Assembly (NCBI RefSeq): GCF_017355165.1
Contig: NZ_JADILK010000009.1
Coordinates: 62,001-126,000 of the forward strand
Direction: 5' to 3'
Origin: Bacillus sp. SD075
GTDB taxonomy: Bacteria > Bacillota > Bacilli > Bacillales > DSM-1321
Length of the DNA stretch: 64,000 bases
The notes under the pieces were generated by a model. That model had not been told where the DNA came from, made no database searches, and saw only the letters and a list, made by a program, of their open reading frames with translations. This document shows, one piece after another, positions 36,853-45,771 of the stretch. Within the stretch, counting starts at the first letter, position 1. The number at the start of each line of letters is the position of its first letter. The position numbers and the translations under genes were made by a program.

Positions 36853-37752
36853 ATGGATTATAAAAATATCACGATTGCCGGCAGCGGTGTTTTAGGAAGT
36901 CAAATTGCATTTCAAACCGCATTCAAAGGATTCAACGTATCTGTATATGACATCAATGATGAAGCATTGGAACGTGCAAAAAATAGGATCACTAATTTGA
37001 AGCCATATTATAAAGAAGACATAGGCGCTAGGGAGGAAGATTTCAATTCTGCAAATGCCCGCATTTCTTTCCACAGTGATTTATCTGCGGCAGTTGCCGA
37101 AGCTGACCTTGTGATTGAAGCGATTCCAGAAGTGGTTCAAATCAAAACGGATTTTTACACAGAGTTAGGAAAAGTTGCTCCTGAAAAAACAGTTTTCGCT
37201 ACGAACTCTTCTACATTATTACCAAGCCAATTTGCCGAAGCGACAGGCCGTCCAAAAAAATTCCTGGCTTTACACTTCGCTAATGAAATCTGGAAAAACA
37301 ATACGGCAGAAATCATGGGACATCCCGGAACGGATAGTAAGGTGTTTGATGAAGTGATTCATTTTGCAAAAGCGATTGGAATGGTTCCTTTGCCTTTACA
37401 TAAAGAGCAGCCAGGCTATATTTTGAATTCCTTATTGGTTCCTCTTTTGGATGCTGCCCAAATGCTCTTATTAAAAGGAGTGGCTGATACGGAAACCATT
37501 GATAAGACATGGATGGTCGCAACAGGGGCACCTCTTGGACCTTTCGCCATTTTAGATGTGGTAGGAATCAATACCGCTTATAATATTTCACTTGCAAAAG
37601 CGAAAGCGACAGGTGATCCAGAGGTTGAAAAGTTGGCTAACTTATTGAAAACAGAATATATCGATAAAGGGAAAATCGGAAGAGAAGCAGGAGAAGGCTT
37701 CTATACATATCCCCACCCCAGTTTCGCAAGACCAGACTTTTTAAAAGGTTAA
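36853..37752 (+). CDS. 3-hydroxyacyl-CoA dehydrogenase (3-hydroxybutyryl-CoA type)
   Basis: 299 aa from the ATG at 36853 (GGAG seven bases upstream; the ATG two codons earlier is too close). NAD-binding fold with ITIAGSGVLGSQIAFQTA at the N-terminus and VYDINDEAL as the acidic ribose-binding turn. The conserved block VIEAIPEVVQIKTDFY follows, then TNSSTLLPSQFA and ALHFANEIWKN; in typical HBDs the catalytic histidine lies in a HFFNP-like motif, here HFANEIWKN, so the motif is altered. A C-terminal domain of about 100 residues completes the fold. Could act in butanoyl-CoA or branched acid metabolism, or on an L-gulonate/carnitine-like substrate. Exact substrate unknown. Monocistronic, with terminator at 37771. 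Confidence 0.8.
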   Translation: MDYKNITIAGSGVLGSQIAFQTAFKGFNVSVYDINDEALERAKNRITNLKPYYKEDIGAREEDFNSANARISFHSDLSAAVAEADLVIEAIPEVVQIKTDFYTELGKVAPEKTVFATNSSTLLPSQFAEATGRPKKFLALHFANEIWKNNTAEIMGHPGTDSKVFDEVIHFAKAIGMVPLPLHKEQPGYILNSLLVPLLDAAQMLLLKGVADTETIDKTWMVATGAPLGPFAILDVVGINTAYNISLAKAKATGDPEVEKLANLLKTEYIDKGKIGREAGEGFYTYPHPSFARPDFLKG

Positions 37753-37770
37753 TGAACTTGTAAGAACGTG

Positions 37771-37797
37771 CAGAAGGTCTCTTAGGGATGCCTTCTG
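37771..37797 (+). terminator. Terminator of the hydroxyacyl-CoA dehydrogenase gene
   Basis: CAGAAGG and CCTTCTG arms around a 13-base loop, followed by TTTATTTA. Confidence 0.65.
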
Positions 37798-37923
37798 TTT
37801 ATTTACTATTCCTCACTTTTCTATGCCACCAAAAACGTTCATACGCAAAGAAAAAGACCCTGATTTCAACGAAGTCAAGGTCTAATTGTAATGATGTGCA
37901 TGATAAAAACATTTATTGAATCC

Positions 37924-38445
37924 TTATCCCCTATATTTCAAAGCTAATCCTTTTAAGAAATTCCTGGCGTATCGATCCCCGCACTCTTTATAATTCCTAT
38001 GGCCCACTTTTCTTAATATAGCGCTTAATTCCCCTTTGGTTATCATGACTCCTGCTTCCTCCAAGATATCAATCATATCCTCACTGGTTAATGTCAAAGC
38101 TATTTTCAGTTTCTTCAGAAGGATATTATTCACACTTTCCTTATTCTTCACAACCGATGCCTGATTTTGAGGCTGACCAGGTTTTGGCTCTTGTCTCCCT
38201 CTTTTAAAAATGATCAAGCCATTTAAAAAGGATTCTAACATCATGTTATTGCATTTTATTCCATCTTCATCTTCATCCATATCATCGTCGTAATCATCGT
38301 AGTCATCATCTTTTGTTTTTGTGAGCATCTGCATGACTTCATCTCTTGTCACTTCAATCTCCCCAAGTTTAAATATCTCTACCATGTCTTTATTTTTTAT
38401 ATCCAGCGCATATCTTAATCGAATTAATATATCATGATTATGCAT
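37924..38445 (-). CDS. DUF1456 protein (YehS-like) with an acidic linker
   Basis: 173 aa from the ATG at 38445 (AGGAGG seven bases upstream; the frame opens earlier without a site). Two related domains of about 60 residues each (NHDILIRLRYALDIKNKDMV at the start and NILLKKLKIALTLTSEDM from about residue 105) are the DUF1456 tandem repeat. Between them lies an acidic run of Asp and Glu (about residues 46-62). The encoding DNA is a GAT/GAA-rich slippage-prone tract, so length may vary between strains. Function of DUF1456 is unknown. Lone gene. Confidence 0.75.
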   Translation of the reverse strand: MHNHDILIRLRYALDIKNKDMVEIFKLGEIEVTRDEVMQMLTKTKDDDYDDYDDDMDEDEDGIKCNNMMLESFLNGLIIFKRGRQEPKPGQPQNQASVVKNKESVNNILLKKLKIALTLTSEDMIDILEEAGVMITKGELSAILRKVGHRNYKECGDRYARNFLKGLALKYRG

Positions 38446-38525
38446 CCAAAAACCTCCTATGTATTTCTCGATTGTCACAGTACCTTCATTATTTCACAAA
38501 TGGATGGAAATAAACACAGGTGAAA

Positions 38526-38554
38526 ATCCGGGAACCTTATACAGATTCCCGGAT
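38526..38554 (-). terminator. Terminator of the alkA-like/rlmCD operon
   Basis: ATCCGGGAA and TTCCCGGAT arms, nine bases after the rlmCD stop, with TTTTC on the minus strand. Confidence 0.75.
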
Positions 38555-38562
38555 CCTCCTGC

Positions 38563-39948
38563 TTATTCTTTAATCAGCTTCAACGAGGTAACTACTTCCA
38601 CATGGCTCGTCTGCGGGAACATGTCCACCGGCTGCATGTTTTCAACGCTATAGGAACTGCTTAGTTCTTGTAAATCCTTTGCCAATGTGGATGGATTACA
38701 TGATACGTACACAATGGTTTTCGGTTTGACTTGCAAGATTGTCTGCAGTAAAGATTGATCACAGCCGGATCTTGGCGGATCGACGACCAGTACGTCCGGT
38801 TTCCAACCTTCTTTGGTCCAGCGTGGAAGGATGTTCTCGGCTTTGCCTGTTTCATAATATACATTGTTTCGTTTATGTTTTTTGGCATTTTTCTTGGCGT
38901 CCTCAATGGATTCTTTAATGACGTCCATTCCTCTGACTTCCCTGGCATTTTCAGACAGCCATAGCCCAATGGTTCCGACACCGCAATAAGCATCAACCAC
39001 TTTTTCAGTGCCGGTTAAGGCTGCTGCTTTTTTCACTTCATCATATAAGCGAACTGTTTGGACCGGGTTAAGCTGGAAGAATGTTCGGGCTGAAAGTTCG
39101 TATGATAGGTCACCCAATGTTTCGTTGATGACTTTTTCACCTGCCAGGTGAATCGTTTTTTCGCCAAAGATAAGTGATGTTTTCTGGTTGTTGATGTTTT
39201 GAACGATCGATTTCACTTCTGGCAGTTGGTCCTTAATTTGTTTAAGCAACTGTTCCTTTTGTGGAATTTCCTCTGCCCCTGTAACAAGGACAACCTGTAC
39301 TTCACCTGTTTCAAAGCCTACCCGTGTAATGACTGTACGGATAACACCTTTTCTTTTTCTTTCATTATAAATCGAGATGTTCAGGTTCTTTAGTATCTTT
39401 TTCACTGTACGGGTTACTTTATTTGTTGCCTTATGCTGTACAAGGCAATTCGGGATATCGATCAGTGTATGGGAATTCAAGCCGTAAAGGCCAGCTATCA
39501 ATTTGCCATCTTTTTGGCCTACTTGGTACTGACTTTTATTGCGATAATTCCAAGGATCTTCCATACCAATCGTTTCATTTACATTTAATGAATCAACCGG
39601 TAATTTCGAATGACGTTCCATCGCTTGAATGACGATATCACGTTTTTCAATAAGCTGCTGGTCATAGCTTAAATGCTGTAACTGACATCCGCCGCATTCA
39701 GCGTAAACCGGACATGGCGCTGCAATGCGATGTGGTGATTCTTTACGGATGGTTTTTATTTTCGCCTCGGTGAAGTTTGGCTGAACCTTTGTGACTAAAG
39801 CTACAATTTCTTCACCAGGCAATGCTCCTGGGACGAAGACGACTTTCTTTTTGAAATAACCGACTCCCTCTCCGTTAATGCCAAGCCGTTTAATCGTTAG
39901 GGGAAGGGTTTGATTCACTTCTAGTTTTGTATCTTGAATGTTTGTCAT
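38563..39948 (-). CDS. rlmCD: 23S rRNA (uracil-C5)-methyltransferase
   Basis: 461-aa TrmA/RumA-family SAM enzyme that methylates uridines of 23S rRNA (U747 and U1939 by the single B. subtilis enzyme YefA, hence RlmCD). N-terminal TRAM domain (about residues 10-65), an iron-sulfur cluster motif [10 protein letters not shown] with a further downstream cysteine, then a SAM fold with [13 protein letters not shown] and DPPRSGCDQ. The nucleophilic cysteine lies in [13 protein letters not shown]. Stop of the upstream glycosylase gene overlaps this ATG by four bases. Whether it methylates one or both sites cannot be read from sequence. Confidence 0.92.
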   Translation of the reverse strand: MTNIQDTKLEVNQTLPLTIKRLGINGEGVGYFKKKVVFVPGALPGEEIVALVTKVQPNFTEAKIKTIRKESPHRIAAPCPVYAECGGCQLQHLSYDQQLIEKRDIVIQAMERHSKLPVDSLNVNETIGMEDPWNYRNKSQYQVGQKDGKLIAGLYGLNSHTLIDIPNCLVQHKATNKVTRTVKKILKNLNISIYNERKRKGVIRTVITRVGFETGEVQVVLVTGAEEIPQKEQLLKQIKDQLPEVKSIVQNINNQKTSLIFGEKTIHLAGEKVINETLGDLSYELSARTFFQLNPVQTVRLYDEVKKAAALTGTEKVVDAYCGVGTIGLWLSENAREVRGMDVIKESIEDAKKNAKKHKRNNVYYETGKAENILPRWTKEGWKPDVLVVDPPRSGCDQSLLQTILQVKPKTIVYVSCNPSTLAKDLQELSSSYSVENMQPVDMFPQTSHVEVVTSLKLIKE

Positions 39949-40829
39949 TTCTTTTCACTCCGTTTTTCAATGCTTCTCCACAAATAGAGGGAAGCGTAGC
40001 TTAGATATGGCGCCCATTTCACACTATAGGACTCCATTTCTTCTTGGGTTGGCTTTTGCGGTAAGCCATATAATATTTTCAAGGCATTTTGAATGCCAAT
40101 ATCGGCTTTAGGAAATAGGTTCGGCCGGCCCAGTCCAAAAAGCAGGAAGTTTTCAGCCGTCCATCTACCGATACCGCGTATTTTTATTAGTGTATCCATA
40201 ACCTCTTGATCGGATAGCTTTTCCGTTATATCAAGGTTGAGATGGCCCTGAATGATCTGCTCGGAAAGTCCGATGACGTATTCCGCTTTCCGGCCACTGA
40301 ATTGAATGGCTCTTAATTGCTCGATTTGAAGTTGGGCGGTTGTTTCCGGTGTTGGATAAAACCAGGCACCTTCCGTCTGGTACCCGAAGGTTTTAACGAA
40401 TCGTTCCGTGAGCGTATGAGCAAAGGATAAGTTCAATTGCTGATGTATGATGCATTTGACGAGGCAACTATAGTAATCGAAGTCCAGGACTATGGCAGTA
40501 CCGCGGTGCTCTTCGAAGATTTCCTGCAAATCGGATTCCCGGAAATGCCGGGAAACGCCTTCTAATGGCTGATGCCAATGAAAAATCTTTTTTAACCGTT
40601 CGATTGCTTTTGACTTGTACACCTCTGAATGACCTTTGATGATAAAAGATGGTTCATCGATATTTCCAATTGCCTGAACCTGCAAAACAATTGGTTCTCT
40701 TTCTATATAAAGCGGAACTTTTACCGTCCTGTTAGTAAAATCAACTACCTGTAGAGGGTCTAACGATAATCGTTCGAGAACTAGATCGAAATTATAGGGT
40801 CCTTGAACCAGTAATTTTTCCGTCCACAC
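39945..40829 (-). CDS. DNA-3-methyladenine glycosylase II (AlkA-like, HhH-GPD)
   Basis: 294 aa from a GTG at 40829 with AAAGGA ten bases upstream. The C-terminal two-thirds is a helix-hairpin-helix base-excision glycosylase: [20 protein letters not shown] carries the HhH motif, and the following [10 protein letters not shown] supplies the catalytic aspartate of the AlkA branch. The N-terminal part (about residues 1-100) is a beta-rich domain as in AlkA. It removes alkylated purines during base excision repair. Coupled by a four-base overlap to the rRNA methyltransferase gene, an arrangement I do not recall as standard. Confidence 0.88.
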   Translation of the reverse strand: MWTEKLLVQGPYNFDLVLERLSLDPLQVVDFTNRTVKVPLYIEREPIVLQVQAIGNIDEPSFIIKGHSEVYKSKAIERLKKIFHWHQPLEGVSRHFRESDLQEIFEEHRGTAIVLDFDYYSCLVKCIIHQQLNLSFAHTLTERFVKTFGYQTEGAWFYPTPETTAQLQIEQLRAIQFSGRKAEYVIGLSEQIIQGHLNLDITEKLSDQEVMDTLIKIRGIGRWTAENFLLFGLGRPNLFPKADIGIQNALKILYGLPQKPTQEEMESYSVKWAPYLSYASLYLWRSIEKRSEKK

Positions 40830-40951
40830 AAGCGATCCATCCTTTAGCAGTTTTCCACGTATTATAGCATGTTTCCTGAAATATTACTTGAAATTGAGGA
40901 GAATGGATAAAAGCGGGACCTGAGTTATCACTACAGGACCCGCTTCTCATT

Positions 40952-41737
40952 TTAATAAAGCATTCGGTTCGGCAACTGTTTCTCAATCATTAAATCATCA
41001 AGGCTGCTGAATGTGTACCCCTGTTTTTCAAGATCCGTCAGAATCGAATCCAACGCTTCCGCATTATCCTTCGATACGGTATGCAGTAATAAAATCGCAC
41101 CGGGATGAATCTGTTTAAGCACTTCATCGTGTGCGAAAGCGGCACCTTTTTGTTGATCCACAATCCAATCTTTATAAGCCAGTGACCAGAAAATGTGGTA
41201 ATACCCTTCTTTTTTTGCAATCCTCATTGTTCTCTCATTAAATATCCCACGAGGAGGCCTTAAGTAATTCATTCCCTTTTGCCCCGTTAATTTTTCCGTT
41301 GCCTTTTTTACCCGTTCAAGCTCCTTGCTTATCACATCGTCCGTCACACTGGTCATATCCGGATGATTCCATGAATGGTTCCCAACGATATGCCCCTCAT
41401 TAGCCATACGGATAACCAGCTCAGGTGCCGTTTTTAGATAATGTCCCGTGACAAAAAAAGCTCCAGGAGCACCATGTTTTTTCAGAACATCTAAAATCTG
41501 GGCCGTATAGCCATTTTCATAACCGTTATCAAACGTTAAATAAACGACCTTTTTCTTTGTATCCCCTTTATAAATCGCTTCATATTCAGGCAGCATTTCA
41601 TTGAATTTTTTACCGGCATCGGCAGGTGTCCCATTTTTCCCTTTATTGAAACCCCAGTTATAGGATTCTGCAGCAACTGGATTAGCCAAAGAGCATATCA
41701 AGCATATAAAAGCGGTTAAAATCACCATTTTTTTCAT
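40952..41737 (-). CDS. pdaA: Peptidoglycan N-acetylmuramic acid deacetylase (PdaA type)
   Basis: 261 aa from the internal ATG at 41737 preceded by GGGGG; the frame opens 14 codons earlier without a site. Signal peptide (KK, hydrophobic core, ending VAAES). NodB polysaccharide-deacetylase domain: TFDNGYENGYT holds the metal-binding Asp, GNHSWNHPDMT the two zinc histidines, LRPPRGIFNE the substrate-site arginine and IHPGAILLLHTVS the C-terminal block. PdaA prepares muramic delta-lactam in spore cortex. N-terminal SYNWGFNKGKNG is the typical PdaA start. Expected in the forespore; I saw no certain SigG promoter. Confidence 0.87.
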   Translation of the reverse strand: MKKMVILTAFICLICSLANPVAAESYNWGFNKGKNGTPADAGKKFNEMLPEYEAIYKGDTKKKVVYLTFDNGYENGYTAQILDVLKKHGAPGAFFVTGHYLKTAPELVIRMANEGHIVGNHSWNHPDMTSVTDDVISKELERVKKATEKLTGQKGMNYLRPPRGIFNERTMRIAKKEGYYHIFWSLAYKDWIVDQQKGAAFAHDEVLKQIHPGAILLLHTVSKDNAEALDSILTDLEKQGYTFSSLDDLMIEKQLPNRMLY

Positions 41738-41918
41738 TGGAATATCCCCCATGTCCTTTTTTCTTATTGTTTGGAACATGAAGATTTATATGCATGATAT
41801 TGTAAAGGTCGAATTTTCGCTCCGTGGGTCGAATTAAGGTCACGTCTATCCCGACAAATCCTTATCACACGCAAAAAAAGGCCTTTCCTCCGAAAAGGAT
41901 TGGCCCTCCATGTTTTGT

Positions 41919-42104
41919 TTATCCTTTAAATAACGCTTGTGCCGCCTTCCAAATAATGGCGATAGCAAAAATGAGAACGATTACAATTCCAACTACGTCT
42001 AGGAATGTTTCAAGACCGGAGAAAATCGTGTTTGCCACAGGAAGTTGGATGAAAGCAAAACCAGTTAACATGGCGATAAAGAATAAGATGTAGTTATTCT
42101 GCAT
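41919..42104 (-). CDS. Small two-helix membrane protein
   Basis: 61 aa from the ATG at 42104 with AAAGGGGGG eight bases upstream. Two hydrophobic segments at about residues 5-22 and 30-52 (LDVVGIVIVLIFAIAIIW) and a short basic end. Family not recognised. Divergent from the 45-aa membrane gene at 42216; only 111 bases separate their starts, so the pair may share control. A G/C-rich hairpin with a T7 run follows the gene at 41876-41908. Confidence 0.6.
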   Translation of the reverse strand: MQNNYILFFIAMLTGFAFIQLPVANTIFSGLETFLDVVGIVIVLIFAIAIIWKAAQALFKG

Positions 42105-42215
42105 GAAAATCCCCCCTTTCTCTTCTAATGTATGTGCGACCTTTCCAAAAGATTGTACTTTTTTGAGGTAATTTTCGCCTTTTTTTTCATATACATTTAG
42201 CAAGGGGGGAATGAA

Positions 42216-42353
42216 ATGCTGGAATGGGTTATCACATTAGGTTTTGTAGGTTGTCTTGGTTTAGCTGGTGGAGTGTTTGTTCATTTTGTAAAAAGTGGAT
42301 TGAATTTAGAGGATGCATCAAGGATCGATCCACTGCCGGAAATCGAAGAGTAA
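42216..42353 (+). CDS. Small membrane protein of 45 aa
   Basis: ATG at 42216 with GGGGGG six bases upstream, TAA at 42353 and a perfect terminator right after. One hydrophobic segment (about residues 4-24, WVITLGFVGCLGLAGGVFV) and a soluble acidic tail (DASRIDPLPEIEE). Single-pass membrane protein, no family recognised. Below the usual gene-finder length cut-off but well supported by its signals. Divergent from the 61-aa membrane gene. Confidence 0.6.
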   Translation: MLEWVITLGFVGCLGLAGGVFVHFVKSGLNLEDASRIDPLPEIEE

Positions 42354-42358
42354 GATAT

Positions 42359-42394
42359 GCAAAAGACGCTCAACCGTTGGTAAGCGTCTTTTGC
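42359..42394. terminator. Bidirectional terminator between the 45-aa gene and fumA
   Basis: Perfect 12-bp arms GCAAAAGACGCT / AGCGTCTTTTGC around a 12-base loop. It separates the 45-aa gene from the convergent fumarase gene and could serve both. Confidence 0.88.
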
Positions 42395-42401
42395 CATACA
42401 A

Positions 42402-43970
42402 TTATTTAAATACTGGTTCTTTGAATTGTGCCATTTTTTCCAATGAAGATTGCTGAACGTCTTTATGCAGGCTGTTTCCATGTGAATCCATGGTGACAAC
42501 GGCAGTAAATCCTTCGACATTCAGATGCCACATCGCTTCTGGAATACCGAATTCGGTGAAGTTTACACCTTCGACGGATTTGATGCAGTCTGCATAATAT
42601 TGAGCAGCCCCGCCGATTGCATTTAGATAAACGCCGCCGTGTTCACTTAGTGCTTCTAGTGTTTTTGGCCCCATTCCGCCTTTACCGATAACTGCACGGA
42701 TGCCGAATCGTTTCATGATATCGCCTTGGTATGGTTCTTCACGAATACTCGTTGTTGGCCCGGCCGCCTTCACATGCCATTTGCCTTCTTCGTCCTTCAG
42801 CATAACTGGTCCACAGTGATAGATGATTTGTCCATCTAGGTCGATTGGTGCAGGATTTTCAGATAAGTGCTTGTGGATGGCGTCACGGCCCGTATACATT
42901 CTGCCGTTAATATGAACTACGTCACCAACTTTTAATTCACGGATTTGTTCTTCCGTGATGGGTGCTTGCAGGATGATTTCACGGGAAGCTTCAATGTCCG
43001 ATTCTGCAGCAGCTGCCACTTCATCCTTCGCTGCTTTTTCTGCTTCTAGAGCAAAGTCGATTTTCTCGCCTTCTTGATATAACCACTCATTGATTTCGCC
43101 TGTTACAGGATTGACTTTCACTCCTAATCGGCGGAACGCCCAGCAGTTGTAAGCAACGGATACAAAAAAGCTTGCAGGAATCCGGTGCATGACACCGATT
43201 TTACATCCAAGCAGTGTAGTTTCACCGCCAAAGCCCATCGTGCCGATACCTAATTCATTAGCTGTCTTCATGATGTAATCTTCAAGTTTACGAAGGTCTT
43301 CATTCGGATTCACATCTTCATTACTGCGGAAAAGTTGGGCCTTAGCCAGATCATATCCGGATGAACGGTCCCCTCCGATACCAACTCCGATGAAGCCGGC
43401 ACTGCAGCCTTGTCCTTGTGCTTGGTAGACAGAGTGAAGGACACATTTACGGATTCCGTCCAAATCACGGCCTGCTTTTCCCAATCCTTCAAGCTCCATA
43501 GGCAGACTGTATTGGATGTTTTTATTTTCACAGCCGCCACCTTTTAAGATGAGACGGACATCAATATAGTCTTTTTCCCATTGATCGAATTTAATGACAG
43601 GAAGACCTTCCCCAAGGTTATCCCCACTATTTTCACCCGATAAAGAGTCAACTGCGTTTGGACGAAGTTTTCCGCCTTTTGTCGCTAAAATGATCGCATT
43701 TCGAATTGCTTCTTTTATTTCAAGTTGGTTCACGCCAACTGGAGTTTTTATTTTGAAAGTCGGCAGACCAGTATCCTGACAAATCGGTGATACATTGTCG
43801 TCAGCCATTGTAATATTATTTGTGATGGTGGCCAAGCTCAATGCAGAACGAGTACCTGCATTTTCACGTTGTTTTGCACTTTTGACCGCACGACGAACAT
43901 CCTTTGGAAGATTCGTTGAAGTTTCAACGATAAGACTGTACATACTTTCTTGGAATTTTTGAATATCCAA
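42402..43970 (-). CDS. fumA: Class I (iron-sulfur) fumarate hydratase
   Basis: 522 aa from a TTG at 43970, nine bases after GAGGGGG; an earlier ATG at 44009 lacks a site. Reversible hydration of fumarate to malate in the TCA cycle. The alpha region shows ICQDTGLPTF and KGGGCENKN, the beta region ITEEQIRELKVGDVVHINGRMYT and [11 protein letters not shown]. Cysteines in QDTG-adjacent ICQD, GCSAGFIG and LLGCKIG fit the [4Fe-4S] ligands. This oxygen-sensitive enzyme is distinct from the class II FumC of B. subtilis. A separate fumC could exist elsewhere in the genome. Confidence 0.93.
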   Translation of the reverse strand: MDIQKFQESMYSLIVETSTNLPKDVRRAVKSAKQRENAGTRSALSLATITNNITMADDNVSPICQDTGLPTFKIKTPVGVNQLEIKEAIRNAIILATKGGKLRPNAVDSLSGENSGDNLGEGLPVIKFDQWEKDYIDVRLILKGGGCENKNIQYSLPMELEGLGKAGRDLDGIRKCVLHSVYQAQGQGCSAGFIGVGIGGDRSSGYDLAKAQLFRSNEDVNPNEDLRKLEDYIMKTANELGIGTMGFGGETTLLGCKIGVMHRIPASFFVSVAYNCWAFRRLGVKVNPVTGEINEWLYQEGEKIDFALEAEKAAKDEVAAAAESDIEASREIILQAPITEEQIRELKVGDVVHINGRMYTGRDAIHKHLSENPAPIDLDGQIIYHCGPVMLKDEEGKWHVKAAGPTTSIREEPYQGDIMKRFGIRAVIGKGGMGPKTLEALSEHGGVYLNAIGGAAQYYADCIKSVEGVNFTEFGIPEAMWHLNVEGFTAVVTMDSHGNSLHKDVQQSSLEKMAQFKEPVFK

Positions 43971-44201
43971 ATTTCTCTTCCCCCTCTTATTTCCCCTAGA
44001 TTTAATCATTTCCCTGATTCTCTATAAATAGCGAATGATTCAACACCCGTTTTATTATACATCTAACATAATCTTTCGAAAACAAGTAATTATTTTTCTT
44101 AATGAACAGCAATTTGGTAAGAAATGATCAAAGCGCCTTAAATAGCACATGAGTCAAATTGCATTTTCAGTCATTTCCAAGATGAAGAATTTGATATTAA
44201 A

Positions 44202-44232
44202 AAGGGATGACGCAGGTTTCTCGTCATCCCTT
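44202..44232 (-). terminator. Terminator of the 61-aa SE1561-like gene
   Basis: AAGGGATGACG / CGTCATCCCTT perfect 11-bp stem with a nine-base loop. Confidence 0.75.
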
Positions 44233-44274
44233 CATGAATATTAACATTGAAAAAATCATACTATCGAACAGATA

Positions 44275-44460
44275 TTAGTCTTCCCGAGTTTTGAATTGTT
44301 CCACTTTGCCTTCCAAATCATCAATCATGCCAATTAAACGGTCAATATCTTCCAACTCCGTATTTTCCGGTTCGATATGATCAAGAACTTCCATGAACAT
44401 CGTGAGGCGTTCTTTTAAGTATGTTAATTGTTCGTTTTTACCTGTAATGGATTTTCCCAT
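44275..44460 (-). CDS. SE1561-family small protein
   Basis: 61 aa with AGGAG nine bases upstream. Helical and acidic, with NEQLTYLKERLTMFMEVLD and DIDRLIGMIDDLEGK, which I recall as the pattern of the SE1561 family of Bacilli. Function unknown. Lone gene with its own terminator, just upstream of and divergent from yfkAB. Confidence 0.65.
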   Translation of the reverse strand: MGKSITGKNEQLTYLKERLTMFMEVLDHIEPENTELEDIDRLIGMIDDLEGKVEQFKTRED

Positions 44461-44610
44461 AAGGCACTCTCCTTCCGTTCTTCTTTCATCGTAACGAAAT
44501 CTGCTTGAAAGTGCAATGCCAAGCTATACATGCAGCTCTCCGCCATTTGACAATTTTTGTCCCCATTGTTCATAATGGGTTAGTGCATTATTACGTAAGG
44601 AGTTTTAAAC

Positions 44611-45738
44611 ATGTCAATAATCAAGCAAGATCTTTTAACACCAATTACACCCAAGTATGATCCTTGGGAAGCATATATGGACGTTGAACAATATGGAAAG
44701 CTCAGCCTCACCAACGTGGAGTTCACCACCACCACCCTTTGCAATATGCGTTGTGAGCATTGTGCCGTCGGTTACACACTACAGCCGAAGGACCCGAATG
44801 CACTGCCTCTGGAATTACTGATTCAGCGCCTTGATGAGATCCCTTTGCTTCGCTCGCTCAGCATCACTGGCGGGGAACCGATGCTTTCAAGAAAACAGGT
44901 GAAGAATTATGTTTTGCCTCTATTGAAATATGCCCGTAGCCGTGGGGTCCGTACACAAATCAATTCCAATTTGACCCTTGACTTGGAACGGTATGAAGAA
45001 ATCATTCCTTATTTGGATGTTCTGCACATTTCCCATAACTGGGGAACGATCGACGAATTCATTGATATCGGCTTTGCCATGATGGACCGAAAACCATCTC
45101 GGGAACAGCGAAAGAAATTATTTGACAAAATGATCGAAAATTCCCGTGCCCTGACGAAAGCTGGTGTGCTGGTATCTGCAGAAACGATGCTTAATAAACG
45201 GACATTGCCTCATCTTGAGCATATTCACAGACAGATCGTCGATGAAATGGGATGTCAAAGGCATGAAATTCATCCGATGTATCCAAGCGATTTCGCTTCG
45301 GCACTTGAAACTTTATCATTGGACAGTATGCGTGAAGCGATTCATCATTTACTTGATATCCGTGATGAAAATGTTTGGATGCTTTTCGGCACACTCCCAT
45401 TTTATCCCTGCAACAATAGTAAAGAGGATATAAAACTGCTGCAACGCCTTTATGGTTCACATAAAGTGACTGTTCGAAATGACCCTGATGGACGTTCACG
45501 GTTGAACATCAATATCTTCACCGGGGAAGTGATCGTAACCGATTTTGGTGACGCGCCTACATTGGGGAATATCAAAGACCAGTCCTTGACCGAATCCTAT
45601 GACACATGGATGAATTCGAAACTGGCCAATGAATTGAATTGCCACTGCCCGGCAGTCAAATGTCTAGGCCCGAATGTTCTCGTCAAAAATGCATACTACC
45701 CGAAGGAGGACTTCAGGATTAGGAAGTCAACCATATGA
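44611..45738 (+). CDS. yfkAB: Radical SAM protein YfkAB
   Basis: 375 aa with AAGGAG seven bases before the ATG. Radical SAM domain with a CNMRCEHC cluster motif at about residues 43-50 (CxxxCxxC), then SITGGEPMLS as the SAM-binding glycine motif. C-terminal cysteines in NCHCPAVKC could hold a second cluster or be a SPASM-like remnant. In B. subtilis the reading frame is split or named YfkA and YfkB; here it is continuous. Substrate unknown. The gene opens a block collinear with the B. subtilis yfk region. Confidence 0.85.
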   Translation: MSIIKQDLLTPITPKYDPWEAYMDVEQYGKLSLTNVEFTTTTLCNMRCEHCAVGYTLQPKDPNALPLELLIQRLDEIPLLRSLSITGGEPMLSRKQVKNYVLPLLKYARSRGVRTQINSNLTLDLERYEEIIPYLDVLHISHNWGTIDEFIDIGFAMMDRKPSREQRKKLFDKMIENSRALTKAGVLVSAETMLNKRTLPHLEHIHRQIVDEMGCQRHEIHPMYPSDFASALETLSLDSMREAIHHLLDIRDENVWMLFGTLPFYPCNNSKEDIKLLQRLYGSHKVTVRNDPDGRSRLNINIFTGEVIVTDFGDAPTLGNIKDQSLTESYDTWMNSKLANELNCHCPAVKCLGPNVLVKNAYYPKEDFRIRKSTI

Positions 45739-45741
45739 AGA

Positions 45742-45768
45742 AAAACTCGCCAATCCGGCGAGTTTTTC
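45742..45768. terminator. Terminator shared by yfkAB and yfkD
   Basis: AAAACTCGCC / GGCGAGTTTT stem with a five-base loop and T runs on both strands, between two convergent genes. Confidence 0.9.
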
Positions 45769-45771
45769 AAT

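Noticed and set aside
41820..41880. Two copies of AATTCGACC 20 bases apart near the pdaA start, considered as a fourth copy of the 21-bp array
   Set aside because: Period and core differ from the other three arrays (AATTCGACC versus AATTCACGAGTA), so relation is not supported.
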